This document shows, piece after piece, positions 1 through 5,318 of a stretch of 8,037 nt of DNA. Location of the stretch: the NCBI GenBank assembly GCA_021821565.1, contig JAKACI010000060.1, positions 1 through 8,037 of the forward strand, written 5' to 3'. The notes beneath the pieces were generated by a model, which had not been told where the DNA came from, ran no database searches, and saw nothing but the letters and a program-made list of their open reading frames with translations. The stretch is from a bacterium (lineage in GTDB: Bacteria; SZUA-79; Acidulodesulfobacterales; Acidulodesulfobacteraceae). Every line of letters starts with the position of its first letter. Position 1 is the stretch's first letter. Position numbers and translations under genes: made by a program.

Positions 1-119
1 CATATTGATATTACTATATTTATGGGACAACAAAAATGTCTATGGGGACTACAAAATAAAAAATAAAATTTAATAATATCAACGGGTTATAATTTTAGAA
101 TAATAAAAGTGGTGAAGTT

Positions 120-235
120 GGGTTAAGATTTAAATTATAATAATCCGGCCGTATTTGCCGGTTTTACACAATACCATACCAGCCCATAATACGCAATTCT
201 ATAAACTTGATTATTTTTTAAAATCGGTGTAATAT
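120..235 (-). repeat. Inverted copy of the array repeat with its promoter edge
   Basis: Read on the minus strand this matches 2673-2795 almost base for base: two substitutions are visible, and the right-hand copy has a small extra segment that duplicates GGCAAAT. It holds a short GC hairpin (CCGGC and GCCGG arms at 145-161). Its outer edge carries TTGATT (207-212), a 17-base spacer and TAATAT (230-235), a plausible promoter pointing rightward on the plus strand. Bases 1-119 upstream are AT-rich and I see no gene or clear repeat in them. Confidence 0.8.
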
Positions 236-240
236 TTTAA

Positions 241-290
241 AAAATTTAACATATCCGATTTATTTATTCTACCGATGCAGTTTCTTCCAC
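241..290 (+). repeat. 50-bp direct repeat, copy 1
   Basis: Bases 241-290 are identical to 532-581. The unit begins AAAATTTAAC, includes TATCCGATTTATTTATTC, and ends with 21 bases of the gene remnant that continues intact only after copy 2. Copy 1 is followed by ACAAAG repeats instead. So a piece of the gene start was duplicated together with the repeat end. Confidence 0.9.
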
Positions 291-531
291 TTACAAAGAC
301 ACAAAGACAAAGACAAAGGTATCCGATTTATTTATTCCCATACTCCCGCTTGCATTTGCCGTCTTATTCCATCTTTTAACCTATCCGATTTATTAAATTT
401 AACATATCCGATTTATTTATTTCCTTACTCCCGCTTGCATTCTTTTAACCTATCCGATTTATTTATCTCCTTACTTATGACTGAGTTTTATTAAAGTTTT
501 AAAGTTTAATTAAGATTTAAATTATAATAAT
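241..531 (-). repeat. Scrambled mosaic of array-repeat pieces
   Basis: This stretch contains no gene. It holds five copies of TATCCGA (252, 318-326 as GGTATCCGA, 382, 405 and 451), each leading into TTTATT, plus fragments such as CTCCCGCTTGCAT at about 348 and 427 and the ACTGAGTTTTATTAAAG segment at 480. All are reverse-complement pieces of repeats found intact at 2673-2859 and 6185-6261. A short tandem run of ACAAAG lies at 293-318. The order differs from that of intact copies, so the region was built by repeated recombination or nested insertion. Confidence 0.75.
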
Positions 532-581
532 AAAATTTAACATATCCGATTTATTTATTCTACCGATGCAGTTTCTTCCAC
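532..581 (+). repeat. 50-bp direct repeat, copy 2
   Basis: Identical to 241-290. The copy runs into the gene remnant at 559-769. Perfect identity suggests a recent duplication. Confidence 0.9.
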
Positions 582-769
582 AACAACTTCCGCAGACAGC
601 GCTGTTTACTTTCAAGAGGGCGCAAGAGGGCGGAAATATTTATATTATAAATGATTCTGCTACTTATGTTTCTTCAACAATAAATAATTACACGGATCAG
701 GTTGTGCAGTTGACGGGAACACCAAATATAAGTGCACCAACAGTAAGCGGCACCACTATACATTTATAA
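559..769 (+). pseudogene. 3' remnant of an unrecognised Ser/Thr-rich protein gene, frameshifted
   Basis: I do not recognise the family. An ATG at 566 opens 67 codons to TAA at 767-769, but the region reads better as a broken gene. Upstream of the break another frame gives a Ser/Thr-rich stretch (STDAVSSTTTSADSAVYFQ, from 559); downstream the ATG frame gives NIYIINDSATYVSSTINNYT and ends in SGTTIHL. The switch falls exactly on a tandem 10-bp duplication, CAAGAGGGCG at 613-622 and 623-632. Removing one copy joins both parts into one open frame. The 5' end is missing: the coding part starts right after the repeat end ATTTATTTATTC. The composition suggests the C-terminus of an extracellular or surface protein, an inference only. 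The IS110 element begins two bases after the stop. Confidence 0.6.
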
Positions 770-846
770 AGGTATCCGAACGAAAGTCAACTATATTATT
801 TAACTACTTTAAACCCTCTCTAATCTCTTTGAATACCTGCATTTAG

Positions 847-892
847 GGGCTTACTGTTTTTAACGCTTAATAAAGCTTTAAGCCCTTTTTTT
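847..892 (+). terminator. Hairpin with T-run in the IS110 right end
   Basis: GGGCTTA (847-853) pairs with TAAGCCC (879-885), followed by seven Ts. The loop holds a smaller hairpin, GCTT/AAGC (865-876). On the plus strand it has the form of a rho-independent terminator and could block outside transcription from running antisense into the recombinase gene. On the minus strand the same stem could be part of a non-coding RNA, since IS1111-type relatives encode guide RNAs downstream of the gene. The stem is short, so confidence is moderate. Confidence 0.45.
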
Positions 893-957
893 AATTTTAT
901 ATGTAAAAAACTTACTAATTCAAATATTAATTATCGTCGTCTTAATCGACCATATAA

Positions 958-2136
958 TCAAATATAAGCTTTATTCAACGATTCATTATAAGTCTGTCTT
1001 TTCGTTAAAAGCGCATATAAAATTCTAAGCAGTTTATTGCAAAGCGCAATCATAGCTTTTCTATAAGGCATACCTTCTTTTTTCTTTTTCTCGTAATATT
1101 CTTTAAAATTAGGGTTGTGTACTATTAATGACTGTCCCATAAGAAATAAATACCGTCTTAGCGTTCTTGAACCTTTTTTACTGATCTTTCCGTTTGAGTT
1201 TACACTAGTTCCCGATTGTCTTATCGAAGGATCCGTTCCTGCAAAGGCAATAAGCTTATTTCTTGTGGAAAATCTTTTTATATCTTTAACTTCCGCTATA
1301 AAATGGCATGCGGTAATATCGGATATGCCTTTTATAGACGATATGATATTAAGATCGTCATGATTTGATTTTTTTATCTGGTCTATAAAAGAATCTGTAA
1401 TTTCTTTAAGATTTAATTCGAGAAACTCTATTGTTCTAATGTCAAGTTTTATTACCATTTTAAAGTTTTCCGAAGATTTTCCTATAGAATCTTTTGCAAG
1501 TTTTTTTATATCTTTTGCGCTTAAATTAATACTTTTGCCTCTTTTAGACATTATTGCATCTTTTATTTCTTTTATGTCTGCATTTCTTACCGCTTCGGCA
1601 CTCGGAAATATTTTCAACAGGTTCATTATACTCGCAGAATAAACGTTAGATTCGATAAGCAGTTCCGGAAATACTACGTTAATATGCTGTTTAAACTTTG
1701 TTTTTGCAGCAGATATCTGCCTTGAAAGATCCTCTCTTATCCTTGCTATAACTCTTATTTCATCAATATTATCAGGACTGAAATAAGTTAATAGTTCATG
1801 ATTTTTTGCCATAAATAAAGCAATAATTCTTGCATCTATTTCGTCTGTTTTAGTCTTTCTTAAAGTAGTCCCTTGAGAGAATCTTTTAATTAATTGCGGA
1901 TTAATCAGATAAACCTCTTTTTTAAAAGAAACCGTAAAACTAAGAAGGTTTGTATGGTAGTTTCCGGTAGATTCCATGCCTATCACGGAATCTTTAATTC
2001 CTGATACCACGCTTTTAAATTCTTCAAATCTTTCTTGATCCATCTCTAATTTCCCAGACTTAATTTCTTCATACTTTTCATCCATAACGAAATAATTGAA
2101 AGAGTCTTTAGATACATCAATGCCTACATAGTTCAT
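958..2136 (-). CDS. IS110-family RNA-guided recombinase (transposase)
   Basis: The 392-residue protein is full length for the family. The N-terminal RuvC-like DEDD domain starts with GIDVSK (Asp7), followed by GMESTGNYH (Glu55) and TDEIDA (Asp98 and Asp101). A helical, lysine-rich middle section follows, then the C-terminal Tnp_IS116/IS110/IS902 domain with IKGISDITA (268-276), AFAGTDPS (297-304) and RQSGTS (306-311), in which Ser308 is the expected catalytic serine. In characterised members the two domains form a composite active site that joins donor and target DNA, guided by a bridge RNA (seekRNA) from the element's flank. The start is well supported: GGAGG at 2142-2146 lies five bases before the ATG. 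All catalytic residues are present and I see no frameshift, so it may be active. Confidence 0.95.
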   Translation of the reverse strand: MNYVGIDVSKDSFNYFVMDEKYEEIKSGKLEMDQERFEEFKSVVSGIKDSVIGMESTGNYHTNLLSFTVSFKKEVYLINPQLIKRFSQGTTLRKTKTDEIDARIIALFMAKNHELLTYFSPDNIDEIRVIARIREDLSRQISAAKTKFKQHINVVFPELLIESNVYSASIMNLLKIFPSAEAVRNADIKEIKDAIMSKRGKSINLSAKDIKKLAKDSIGKSSENFKMVIKLDIRTIEFLELNLKEITDSFIDQIKKSNHDDLNIISSIKGISDITACHFIAEVKDIKRFSTRNKLIAFAGTDPSIRQSGTSVNSNGKISKKGSRTLRRYLFLMGQSLIVHNPNFKEYYEKKKKEGMPYRKAMIALCNKLLRILYALLTKRQTYNESLNKAYI

Positions 2137-2266
2137 TTTAACCTCCGTTCGGTAATCCCCTTTTATTTCAGCCTCCCGTTTGACGGTAGCTTTAAAGCTA
2201 AATCAACCGATAGGAAATTAGGGGCATGGACACACTTTTTTAGGAGCTTCAAGCTCAGGTATCCGA
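2137..2266 (-). ncRNA. Candidate bridge RNA region in the IS110 left end
   Basis: On the minus strand this flank folds well. There is a terminal hairpin GAGCTTGAAGCTC just inside the end. A long stem follows: CCCCT with AGGGG, an internal loop, then ATTTC with GAAAT. It encloses a third hairpin with CGGT/ACCG and an AGCTTTAAAGCT palindrome. Stems with internal loops are the form of IS110 bridge RNAs, whose loops pair with target and donor. Possible guides are CTATCGG, resembling target ATCGGAT, and CCGAACG (complement of 2146-2152), exactly complementary to CGTTCGG at the element's right end. At 130 bases it is shorter than the IS621 RNA and may extend into the gene; the 187-base right flank is the alternative location. 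No transcript evidence is available. Confidence 0.4.
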
Positions 2267-2325
2267 TGGTCCTTTACCTTACCTAAAAATTAATTAATAT
2301 TATTGTTTAAAATAGCGTTGGATAA

Positions 2326-2349
2326 GTCAGGGGGGCAAGCCCCCCTGAC
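2326..2349. repeat. Perfect GC-rich palindrome
   Basis: Two 11-base arms (GTCAGGGGGGC and its complement) flank an AA centre, followed by CCCCCTAAGG. It is by far the most GC-rich spot in an AT-rich window and would form a very stable hairpin in either strand. It adjoins the 78-bp inverted repeat, whose other arm is cut by the window end at CCTTAGG, so a second copy probably follows outside. It could be an element terminus, a bidirectional transcription block or a protein-binding hairpin. Confidence 0.85.
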
Positions 2350-2351
2350 CC

Positions 2352-2429
2352 CCTAAGGCCATATTAAATATATGAGTTATTAATAAATATATCATAAAAT
2401 GACGTAGGAGGTATCCGATTTATTTATTC
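2352..2429 (+). repeat. Left arm of a 78-bp perfect inverted repeat
   Basis: Bases 2352-2429 are the exact reverse complement of 7960-8037. The arm contains GACGTAGGAGGTATCCGA and ends in ATTTATTTATTC, where a DUF29 gene remnant begins. Its inner end is the motif that ends the array repeats. Perfect identity over 78 bases implies recent duplication or gene conversion. Apart from the two arms, and the palindrome next to the left one, nothing recognisable lies in 2267-2429. Confidence 0.95.
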
Positions 2430-2572
2430 TTCGGCTAAGTTAATATAGTCTATTTCGTTGAGCTTGCCTTCTTTAAGAAGCTGCGCATTAGTTAAAGCCC
2501 AGGTGCGTAATAATCGGTATGATATAATTCGGATAGATTCTCTATGTTGGTTTTAGCAGTAACGTTTATCAT
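2424..2572 (-). pseudogene. DUF29-family gene remnant, frameshifted and 3'-truncated
   Basis: From ATG at 2570-2572 the frame reads MINVTAKTNIENLSELYHTD, then YYAPGL and a stop at about 2492. Another frame, starting at 2501, continues WALTNAQLLKEGKLNEIDYI and ends NLAEE. Skipping two bases (CC at 2502-2503) joins these as YYA-WALTNAQLL, matching the start of DUF29 proteins (a short Tyr/Trp-containing segment, then QLL...G...L...D...NL.EE). DUF29 proteins usually run past 130 residues; here the frame stops where GAAGAATAAATAAAT merges into the repeat end, so the rest is lost. No good Shine-Dalgarno site is visible. The function of DUF29 is unknown to me. A promoter at 2673-2701 points into it. 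Confidence 0.7.
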
Positions 2573-2672
2573 AATATTAATATTATGCAATAAACATATC
2601 ATAATATCAATACCTGATTAAAACAAAATTAATTTACAATTAAAACTAAAATTAATGCACAATATATTTAAA

Positions 2673-2701
2673 ATATTACACCGATTTTAAAAAATAATCA
2701 A
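2673..2701 (-). promoter_or_regulatory. Repeat-borne sigma70-like promoter towards the DUF29 remnant
   Basis: On the minus strand TTGATT (2696-2701), a 17-base spacer and TAATAT (2673-2678). It occupies the edge of array repeat A. The inverted copy at 207-235 has the same promoter with the same spacing. Confidence 0.5.
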
Positions 2702-2859
2702 GTTTACAGAATTGCGTATTATGTGCTGGTATGGTATTGTGTAAAATAGGCAAATGCGACAGGCAAATACGGCCGGATTATTATAATTTAAATCTTAATC
2801 AAACTTTAAAACTTTAATAAAACTCAGTCAGAAGTAAGGAGATAAATAAATCGGATACC
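2673..2859 (+). repeat. Array repeat copy A (CGGATACC type)
   Basis: This is one of the longest copies. It runs from the promoter edge through AGAATTGCGTATTATG, GGCTGGTATGGT-like sequence, GGCAAAT, CGGCCGGATTATTATAA and AACTCAGTCAG to AATAAATCGGATACC (end 2859). Much of it recurs inverted at 120-235 and 464-531, and its middle recurs in copy B. It fills most of the gene-free interval 2573-2901; the remainder is AT-rich and includes the palindrome ATAATATTAATATTAT at 2571-2586. Confidence 0.85.
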
Positions 2860-2901
2860 GATACCTTATATACCTTATAGATAGGTTAAATAAATTAATT
2901 A

Positions 2902-3144
2902 TTATCTTTGTGATGCATCTAAAATTGTAACACCCACGATATCTTCACCTATATAGCGGAGCAAAATCCCGTCTTCTAACATTTCAGAATTTGTAGCTTG
3001 TTGCGGTTTTTTAAAGCTTATATATAAAACATCAGCATCATTATCATAATCTATCCACATTCTTTTCTTCGGAAAATTTAAAAGATGCGGCGCAATTTTA
3101 GAAATGTCGTTTATTATTTGAGAATTAACGGTTATTTTTTCCAT
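2902..3144 (-). CDS. DUF2283 family protein, putative antitoxin
   Basis: This 80-residue protein has the DUF2283 core: IDYDNDADVLYISF (about 32-45), an acidic segment with EDGILLRY (57-64), and VGVTILDAS near the C-terminus. DUF2283 proteins are small and commonly encoded beside DUF4258 or RelE-like proteins, where they are predicted antitoxins; that role is family inference. An N-terminal extension of about 30 residues (KITVNSQIINDISKIAPHLL) precedes the core, longer than in the other copies here, and might bind DNA or the partner. The start is set by GAGGA about 7 bases before the ATG. The gene overlaps the upstream 102-residue gene by 13 bases, suggesting coupled translation. Array repeat A lies 42 bases past its stop. 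Confidence 0.8.
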   Translation of the reverse strand: MEKITVNSQIINDISKIAPHLLNFPKKRMWIDYDNDADVLYISFKKPQQATNSEMLEDGILLRYIGEDIVGVTILDASQR

Positions 3145-3440
3145 AAAATTTCCTCTTTTTCCAACTTAAATTTGCTTGTGAAATAGGCAGTAATAACAAA
3201 GCCATCATTTTCACCTATTTCTTTATAAACAACAGCTAAATATTTTTTATTTGACGATTGCTGCTTTAATGCAATTAATGCATCTTTATATCCTTTGATT
3301 ATAAAATCGGGGTTTTCTATCGTATCCAAAACATCATCATAATAACTTGCAACGTCATCGTGGTTTTCTATAATATGAAACCAGCGTTCATCGGTCATTC
3401 TGATATAAATATCATTTTTTGATTTTATAACATCTACCAT
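3132..3440 (-). CDS. Putative RelE/barnase-like (PBECR-type) toxin, partner of DUF2283
   Basis: This 102-residue protein reads DERWFHIIENHDDV (17-30), VLDTIENPDFII (37-48), KYLAVVYKEI and GFVITAYFTSKF near the C-terminus. The pattern of W..HI...H, then NPD.I, then YL.VVYK and GF.ITAY is typical of small nuclease-like proteins paired with DUF2283; I place it tentatively in the PBECR group (barnase-EndoU-ColicinE5/D-RelE fold). If so it would cleave RNA, restrained by the next gene. The protein at 6490-6819 is a diverged homologue with the same NPD-I, G-F-ITAY and WKK ends. The ATG at 3440 has no clear Shine-Dalgarno site, unlike the second gene of the pair. Sequence upstream (3441-3559) is very AT-rich, with no firm promoter call. 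Confidence 0.6.
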   Translation of the reverse strand: MVDVIKSKNDIYIRMTDERWFHIIENHDDVASYYDDVLDTIENPDFIIKGYKDALIALKQQSSNKKYLAVVYKEIGENDGFVITAYFTSKFKLEKEEILWKK

Positions 3441-3559
3441 TGCATTATTACATTAACATATTAATTTATATAAAAAATATAAAATTATACAATAATTAAT
3501 ATTTTATATTTTATCACAGATATAAAATTAATTTAATAAAATTCTAAAAATAAAAAATA

Positions 3560-3721
3560 TATGGTTTACATTATAAGCATATTATGGGATAAGAGGGCAA
3601 ATGCAGGCGGATTATTATAATTTAAATATTAATCAAACTTTAACTTTAATAAAACTCAATCAGGAATAGAATAGAATAGAATAGAATAGAATAGAATAAG
3701 GGAATAAATAAATCTGTCCCC
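3560..3721 (+). repeat. Array repeat copy B (CTGTCCCC type)
   Basis: Contains CATATTATGGGATAAGAGG, GGCAAATGCAGGCGGATTATT, a segment shared with copy A (TAATTTAAATATTAATCAAA and AACTCAATCAGG), an AATAG microsatellite and the end AATAAATAAATCTGTCCCC. The start is approximate and I see no AATAATCAA promoter edge. The end differs from copy A only after AAATAAATC. Confidence 0.8.
3665..3699 (+). repeat. AATAG pentanucleotide microsatellite
   Basis: Six perfect AATAG units (3665-3694) followed by AATAA, inserted where copy A has only a few bases. It lies about 50 bases past the stop of the DUF2283 gene at 3732-3947, so length changes would not alter a protein. Confidence 0.95.
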
Positions 3722-3731
3722 TTTTTTTCCT

Positions 3732-3947
3732 TTATACAGCTATTTTTGCAGCTGTATATTGCAAAGGAAGAAGTTTATCTAAGGCTACATGTTTTGAAGC
3801 GTCTATTATCTCTATTCCGACAATTTTCTCATTTTCCCCGATGTCGAGAATTATATCTTCGGAAACCTGCCTGTTAATAAGTTCTTGTTTTCTGTCGTCT
3901 ATTCTAATATATAAAAGATCGGTTTTATCATTGTAAAAAATATTCAT
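3732..3947 (-). CDS. DUF2283 family protein, putative antitoxin
   Basis: A compact 71-residue DUF2283 protein beginning MNIFYNDKTDLLYIRI, with the acidic centre SEDIILDIGE, then VGIEIIDASKH and a tail rich in Leu and Ala. An upstream in-frame ATG at 3962 would add five residues, but GGGAGG sits just before the 3947 ATG, and that ATG overlaps the TGA of the upstream frame as ATGA. I therefore choose 3947. The predicted role is antitoxin to the DUF4258-like product upstream (family inference). Because that partner is broken here, this may be an orphan antitoxin, which can persist by neutralising related toxins or through autoregulation. Confidence 0.8.
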   Translation of the reverse strand: MNIFYNDKTDLLYIRIDDRKQELINRQVSEDIILDIGENEKIVGIEIIDASKHVALDKLLPLQYTAAKIAV

Positions 3948-4213
3948 CTTGCATCCTCCCATTTTCCATAAAAGACATAAACGGTTACGGTAATTATTTT
4001 GTTGTTTTCAATAATAAAAAATACTTAGACTCTTTTTTGCTCATAATAATTATTAATACGTTTCTGTTTAAATTTATAAACTTTAGCTTTTCCTATACGC
4101 CAATATTTTGACTTAATTGAAGAACCTGTAAGAATTACATCTTTAATCTCAATCTCATTACTTCCTCTCTCTTGAGCCCGCTCTAAAGTGTGAGGGTTAA
4201 TCTGAATCTCCAT
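3944..4213 (-). pseudogene. DUF4258-like toxin gene inactivated by a single stop codon
   Basis: The frame from ATG 4213 encodes MEIQINPHTLERAQERGSNE with EIEIKDVILTG following, then KVYKFKQKRINNYYEQKRV, and stops at TAA (4025-4027) after 62 codons. The same frame then continues without interruption for 26 codons: VFFIIENNKIITVTVYVFYG, KWEDAR, and a TGA at 3944-3946 overlapping the next ATG as ATGA. H..LER..ERG near the N-terminus and the TVYVFYGKW ending are features of DUF4258 proteins, which often pair with DUF2283. One base change (for example GAA to TAA) explains the break. The lost part is the conserved C-terminal strand region, so a functional toxin is unlikely unless the stop is read through. 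Confidence 0.8.
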
Positions 4214-4410
4214 AATTTAGATGGCAATGTTTATGTTTATAAAATTAAATTGATTAATAAAAAAGTCAAGAAATTAGAAACTCATTTTTATATATATTAC
4301 ATATATACGTTAAGCAGTAAAAATAATATTCATTTTAACTCTATCTTACTAATAATAATTATGTGCAAATTACAAATTATATATTATTATATATTATTAT
4401 ATATTATATA
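4214..4410. other. Gene-free AT-rich leader region
   Basis: About 200 bases of almost pure A and T lie between the promoter at 4411-4439 and the start at 4213. They include a short tandem repeat of ATATTATTAT (about 4379-4405). I see no coding sequence supported by family similarity. Confidence 0.5.
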
Positions 4411-4439
4411 TTTATACATTAATTCAATAAAATAATCAA
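4411..4439 (-). promoter_or_regulatory. Repeat-borne sigma70-like promoter towards the DUF4258/DUF2283 module
   Basis: Minus strand: TTGATT (4434-4439), 17-base spacer, TATAAA (4411-4416). It forms the edge of repeat copy C. The nearest gene downstream starts about 200 bases away. Confidence 0.55.
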
Positions 4440-4625
4440 GATGACATAATGGCATAGTATTGGGATAAATAATATAATAAATAATAAAAACGGAAAATAT
4501 AGTTTATATTCCCTATTTTTATCCATATTATGGAAAAGGAGACAGATTTATTTATTGATAACTTATTTATAGCCCCATACAATAAATAATAATAAATAAA
4601 GAGGGAATAAAATAAATCTGTCTCC
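4411..4625 (+). repeat. Array repeat copy C, compound (CTGTCTCC type)
   Basis: Begins with the promoter edge and AATAATCAAGATGACATAATGG, as in copy G, then diverges into ACGGAAAATATAG and ATCCATATTATGG. It ends AATAAAATAAATCTGTCTCC. Within it the end motif also occurs in the opposite orientation at 4534-4556. It covers most of the gap between the genes at 4213 and 4638. Confidence 0.7.
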
Positions 4626-4629
4626 TTTT
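4534..4629. repeat. Inverted pair of repeat ends, potential hairpin
   Basis: AAAAGGAGACAGATTTATTT at 4534 is the reverse complement of AAATAAATCTGTCTCCTTTT ending at 4629; the pairing extends to about 23 bases with one bulged A, and about 50 bases lie between. It lies 8 bases past the stop of the coiled-coil gene and could fold in either transcript. It may serve as a terminator or mark two repeat ends that landed face to face. Confidence 0.75.
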
Positions 4630-4637
4630 TTTCTTTT

Positions 4638-5066
4638 TTATTCGTTAGAGGCTTTGTCTTGCACTCTTAAGTCTCTAAATCCCATATGTACAAGTATATC
4701 GTATAATCTGTCCATTCTATCTGAGAGTTTATCTATCCTGTCGCTTAAAGTTTTATTATTTTCCTTAATTTCATCCGATAGTTCAGTGAATTTTTTGTCA
4801 ATCCGTTCCGATAGTTCAGTGAATTTTTTGTCTGTCCGTTCCGATAGTTCAGTGAATTTTTTGTCTGTCCGTTCCGATAGTTCGGTGAATTTTTTGTCTG
4901 TCCTATCCGATTGTTCAGTAAATTTTTTGTCAAACCGTTCCGATAGTTCAGTAAATTTTTTGTCTGTCCGTTCCGATTGTTCGGTGAATTTTTTGTCTGT
5001 GTGAATATAAACGCCAATGACAAAGCCCAGCGTAATTAAAAGTATGCCTAAATTTATGTACTGCAT
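4638..5066 (-). CDS. Membrane-anchored coiled-coil protein with 11-residue tandem repeats
   Basis: The product has 142 residues. The frame opens earlier at a TTG (5081), but AGGAG lies just before the ATG at 5066, so I choose 5066. Residues 4-21 (INLGILLITLGFVIGVYI) form one transmembrane segment. From residue 23 come seven copies of TDKKFTELSER with small changes (residues 23-99), then degenerate repeats (IKENNKTLSDR) and IDKLSDRMDRLYDILVHMG. An 11-residue period fits a hendecad coiled coil. The domain is charged and lacks cysteine, so it probably extends from the membrane as an oligomerising stalk; which side is uncertain. I recognise no family or function. It is the only non-toxin/antitoxin-like intact gene of the array and sits alone behind its own repeat-borne promoter. 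Confidence 0.75.
   Translation of the reverse strand: MQYINLGILLITLGFVIGVYIHTDKKFTEQSERTDKKFTELSERFDKKFTEQSDRTDKKFTELSERTDKKFTELSERTDKKFTELSERIDKKFTELSDEIKENNKTLSDRIDKLSDRMDRLYDILVHMGFRDLRVQDKASNE
4770..5000 (-). repeat. Seven tandem 33-bp units inside the coiled-coil gene
   Basis: Seven 33-bp units encode TDKKFTELSER variants; first residue varies (T, F or I) and Leu/Gln alternates before SER. Because 33 is a multiple of three, gain or loss of units keeps the frame. It also leaves other frames open in this stretch, giving spurious ORFs. Confidence 0.95.
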
Positions 5067-5139
5067 AAATAATCTCCTCAAATTATCATTTATATATATT
5101 ATATCATATTGTACGAATACTAACTATATTTTAATACTA

Positions 5140-5287
5140 TACTATATTTTTAAATATACTTTTACTTATAATTTATACATTTATTTTAAAAAATAATCAA
5201 ATTTACAGAATTGCATTTTTATAGGCTGATATGGCATTGATAAACAGGCAAATGCAGTCGGGAGAAGGAGAATAAATAAATCGGATA
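5140..5287 (+). repeat. Array repeat copy D (CGGATA type)
   Basis: This 148-base copy is nearly identical to 7121-7268: TACTATATTTTTAAATATAC, then the promoter edge, TTTACAGAATTGCATTTTTA, GGCTGATATGGCATTG, ACAGGCAAATGC, GGGAGAA and AATAAATAAATCGGATA. It continues GGTTAAA where copy A has CC. It separates the CopG/BrnT-like pair from the coiled-coil gene. Confidence 0.9.
5172..5200 (-). promoter_or_regulatory. Repeat-borne sigma70-like promoter towards the coiled-coil gene
   Basis: Minus strand: TTGATT (5195-5200), 17-base spacer, TATAAA (5172-5177). The coiled-coil gene starts about 105 bases downstream, with nothing else between. Confidence 0.6.
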
Positions 5288-5318
5288 GGTTAAAATTCCT
5301 CTTTTTCCTATCCTTAGG

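Larger units (their letters stand above)
771..2266 (-). mobile_element. IS110-family insertion sequence
   Basis: The element is about 1.5 kb, carries one recombinase gene on the minus strand, and is bounded by identical 9-mers: GGTATCCGA at 771-779 and at 2258-2266 (TCGGATACC in the element's own direction). IS110 elements lack long terminal inverted repeats and often recombine at a short core shared by target and ends, which fits. On the minus strand the left flank is 130 bases (upstream of the gene) and the right flank 187 bases. The same 9-mer ends many array repeats here, and IS110 relatives are known to insert in dispersed repeats (IS621 in E. coli REP sequences). The exact cut within the 9-mer cannot be fixed from one copy. 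Confidence 0.7.

Noticed and set aside
1115..1642. Two plus-strand frames opposite the recombinase gene
   Set aside because: They are antisense to an intact, recognisable IS110 recombinase and resemble no known protein.
771..2266. Promoter formed at the IS110 circle junction (TTGACT near the right end at 785-790)
   Set aside because: No acceptable -10 box lies 16-18 bases further across the joined ends, so the -35-like hexamer is probably chance.
4025..4213. 62-residue frame as a complete small protein
   Set aside because: The frame continues with family-typical sequence beyond the stop and ends in an ATGA overlap, so a nonsense-mutated longer gene explains it better.
4190..4435. 81-codon plus-strand frame
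   Set aside because: It runs through almost pure AT sequence, yields a Tyr/Ile/Leu-rich product, and overlaps a recognisable gene start and promoter on the other strand.
4654..5023. Open frames of 116 (plus) and 92 (minus) codons overlapping the coiled-coil gene
   Set aside because: The 33-bp period keeps all frames open; both give low-complexity repeats, and the chosen frame alone has a Shine-Dalgarno site, membrane segment and coiled-coil pattern.
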